Assembly (NCBI GenBank): GCA_001936135.1
Contig: CP012809.1
Location: 2,467,501-2,531,500 of the forward strand
Reading direction: 5' to 3'
Length of the DNA: 64,000 nucleotides
Source: Saccharomycopsis fibuligera x Saccharomycopsis cf. fibuligera
Taxonomy: Eukaryota; Ascomycota; Saccharomycetes; Ascoideales; Saccharomycopsidaceae
The notes under the pieces were generated by a model. That model searched no databases and was not told the DNA's origin. It saw only the letters and a list, made by a program, of their open reading frames with translations. This document shows, one piece after another, positions 62,124 to 64,000 of the stretch (its first letter is position 1; each line of letters begins with the position of its first letter). Both the position numbers and the translations under genes were made by a program.

Positions 62124-63707
62124 TTACTTGCTACTAGTTTTTGCATCCTCCTGTATACTTTTTGTTTCTTGCTTTTTTTCTTTAGATTCTTCATCACCAT
62201 TCTTCATATTCGTATCTTCAATCTCCTCAACTTTCGATTGTTGTTCATTACTCTTATTTTCATGATCTTCATCATCTTCTTCAACTTCTTCTTCTTCGTC
62301 TTCATCTTCTTCAGAAGATCTATCTTCCAATGGACCAGATAAACCGCTGACACCTCTTTCGTCGCTCAATATGCCCAAAGATGCCAAAAATGAACTAGAA
62401 TTGCTAGTATCAATGTAATACGTTCCATCTTGGAAAGTAGCACTGCTTCTGTTGATGAGTTGACTAAGAGATTTACCAATGGTACCCATAGCGTCATCAC
62501 TTTCATCAAGACCTCTTTCACCATCATCACCAGCGCCGCTACTGTTACCGCCATGAGAAGTTTCAAAATCATCATTTGGACCTAAATGTGTCGCATAAAT
62601 TTCTCTTCTAACTTCGTCAAATGGTTTGGAAACCGGCTCACCTTTAGCAATAATATCATCGTACCACTGCTCTAAAGATTTGCCGTTTAATAAAGCAACA
62701 ACGGCAATAGACATGTTATCACAACCAATACCAGTACCCATAGAGTTTGGAGCAACACAAACATCAATGATGGACTCACTAATTTCGGTCAACGTTTGTC
62801 TTTCATGAATACCTTTTCTAACCAATTCAACACATTGTTGGGAGGTCAAACAATCCCAAATACCGTCACATGCAAGCACAATGAATTCATCATGAGCGTA
62901 ATCAATTTGATGCTCAATAATGTCAGGGAAAGCGGTAACAATTTGTTCTTCAGGAGGCAAGTTGTTGGATTTCTTGAAATCGAAATCACCAATACATCTA
63001 GAAAGTGCCAAGTTACCGTTGACTCTACCAACGTCAACAAACCCGCCAGCAGCAACAATTCTTGCCTTTTCACCTTCATTGGTAGGTTTGTGGTCATAAG
63101 ACATTGGTTTAGCGTAACCATCAATAGACAACACGATTCTAGAATCACCAGAATTGGCACAAATCAACTTATCCTTGGTGACCATTATGGTGGTGGCGGC
63201 ACATCCACTAGAATCATTTCTCATTGCTGGGTCATCTAGTATGGCACGGTCACAAGCGAGGAAAGAATCCTGCAAAGCTTTAGCGTACTGTTTGGAATTT
63301 ATCAATTCGTGATGATCTTTAACAATTTGAGGCAAATGCTCACCACTGAATAAAGCAACTCTTGAACCACCATGACCATCAAAGACGCCGAAAAAGGCAA
63401 TTTGTTCGTCAAAGATTGGTTCAAGTTCAGTTTCAGTAGTTTGTTTATTGTCATCTTCACTGGAGCTTTTTTGCTGCTCTTTGGCTTGCTGTTTTTCTTC
63501 ATCGTTGCCCTCACTGTTGTCAGTATTGGCAGAAGACTCTTTAACTTGTTTGTAACCTTTGATTTTGTTCAAGTCCAAGATAAGTGAGTGGGAGTCTTCC
63601 ATAGAGACTCTCCAACCTTGCATGGAGGACATCCCGTATTTCAAAAAGTCGTCACCACCATTTTCGGCTTCTTTGTCGGTGACCGGCTGCGAGAGAAATT
63701 GACCCAT
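62124..63707 (-). CDS. PTC2: PP2C-type protein phosphatase Ptc2/Ptc3
   Basis: 527 residues. Ptc2/Ptc3 are metal-dependent Ser/Thr phosphatases that inactivate Rad53 and Hog1 pathways in yeast. Visible: MGQFLSQPVTDKEAENG with Gly2 and Ser6 fitting N-myristoylation; the PP2C motifs GWRVSMEDSHS, then an inserted Gln/Ser/Asp-rich loop (about 60-95), FFGVFDGHGGSRVALF, metal Asp in ICANSGDSRIVLS, YDHKPTNEGEKARI, LALSRCIGDFDFK and FIVLACDGIWDCLTSQQCVE, DNMSIAVVALL; then a long acidic C-terminus (about 440-527). The insertion between the MED and DGHGG motifs is large but low-complexity. Assignment to Ptc2 rather than Ptc3 cannot be made here. Confidence 0.9.
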   Translation of the reverse strand: MGQFLSQPVTDKEAENGGDDFLKYGMSSMQGWRVSMEDSHSLILDLNKIKGYKQVKESSANTDNSEGNDEEKQQAKEQQKSSSEDDNKQTTETELEPIFDEQIAFFGVFDGHGGSRVALFSGEHLPQIVKDHHELINSKQYAKALQDSFLACDRAILDDPAMRNDSSGCAATTIMVTKDKLICANSGDSRIVLSIDGYAKPMSYDHKPTNEGEKARIVAAGGFVDVGRVNGNLALSRCIGDFDFKKSNNLPPEEQIVTAFPDIIEHQIDYAHDEFIVLACDGIWDCLTSQQCVELVRKGIHERQTLTEISESIIDVCVAPNSMGTGIGCDNMSIAVVALLNGKSLEQWYDDIIAKGEPVSKPFDEVRREIYATHLGPNDDFETSHGGNSSGAGDDGERGLDESDDAMGTIGKSLSQLINRSSATFQDGTYYIDTSNSSSFLASLGILSDERGVSGLSGPLEDRSSEEDEDEEEEVEEDDEDHENKSNEQQSKVEEIEDTNMKNGDEESKEKKQETKSIQEDAKTSSK

Positions 63708-64000
63708 TTTCGATTATTCGGTATAATGAGAAAAAAAATTTTTTTTTTTTTTGAAAAAAAAAACCTGTTTATGAATGTATGTTGAACAAGGAGGCGTTTT
63801 GAAGGGCGCGGTGAGTCAAGTGGGAAAGAACGTAAACTCGATGCAATAATACAGTGAGGATGCTAAAAGATCAGAGTAGTTGGAATAAATATTTTATTTA
63901 TCAAACCGTCTAATGATTATGAAGGTGCTGCGTGAGATGTTGATGAAAGTACAATATTGGATATTTTTGTCGTATCAACATAAATCTGTGCAAGCTATTG
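63708..64000. other. PTC2/3 promoter, right edge
   Basis: A/T-rich, with T and A runs at 63733-63764 directly upstream of the start. Nothing else seen. Confidence 0.6.

Overview
The window looks like nuclear DNA of a budding yeast of the CTG clade (Serinales; the Lodderomyces / Candida parapsilosis side is my best guess, not proven). The grounds are compact, mostly intronless genes of recognisable yeast families, short spliceosomal introns with GTATGT/GTRAGT donors and TACTAAC or TGCTAAC branch sites, and long poly-Gln and poly-Asn tracts. It also carries genes that Saccharomyces cerevisiae lacks or has changed: IND1 (complex I Fe-S assembly) and a DPM2-type dolichol-phosphate-mannose synthase subunit. 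CTG codons sit mostly in Ser-rich, non-conserved stretches, as expected if CTG reads as serine. I count 25 protein genes, five of them with introns, and three tRNA genes. I see no transposon, CRISPR array or rRNA.

Layout. 1-8.5 kb: a Yip3/PRA1 gene and EMC7 (both minus), tRNA-Leu(AAG), FZO1 (minus) and, divergent from it, DPM2. 9.5-21.6 kb: the PDK1-type kinase PKH2 (plus), TDA3 and TLG1 (minus), UGO1 and SDC1 (plus). 23.3-29.2 kb: NFU1 and IND1 (minus, both Fe-S assembly), tRNA-Asp(GTC), a patch that looks like a decayed gene, and a membrane-anchored DUF3445 heme protein. 29.7-37 kb: UBP1, a secreted RlpA-like protein and PUB1 (all minus). 39.6-42.6 kb: a spliced Snapin-like gene (minus) with a long GAT repeat beside its start, then the Mme1-type carrier. 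43-47 kb: intron-bearing tRNA-Lys(CTT), a 2.5 kb repeat-rich gap, and a globin with 41 consecutive Asn. 47.7-56.4 kb: UTP25, a membrane-anchored Gor1-like protein that has lost its catalytic residues, and a spliced TatD nuclease. 56.8-64 kb: ARO2 (spliced) divergent from SRP102, an NmrA-like protein and PTC2/3.

Themes. Mitochondrial biology is prominent: FZO1 and UGO1 (outer-membrane fusion partners), NFU1 and IND1 (Fe-S delivery) and MME1. A second group serves the secretory and endosomal system: EMC7, SRP102, DPM2, YIP3, TLG1, TDA3 and the Snapin-like BLOC-1 subunit. The most unusual item is the 779-residue pseudo-dehydrogenase at 51,910-54,249. Next come the reading frames hidden by introns (IND1 N-terminus, Snapin-like gene) and an Nfu1 that lacks the usual N-terminal Nfu_N domain.
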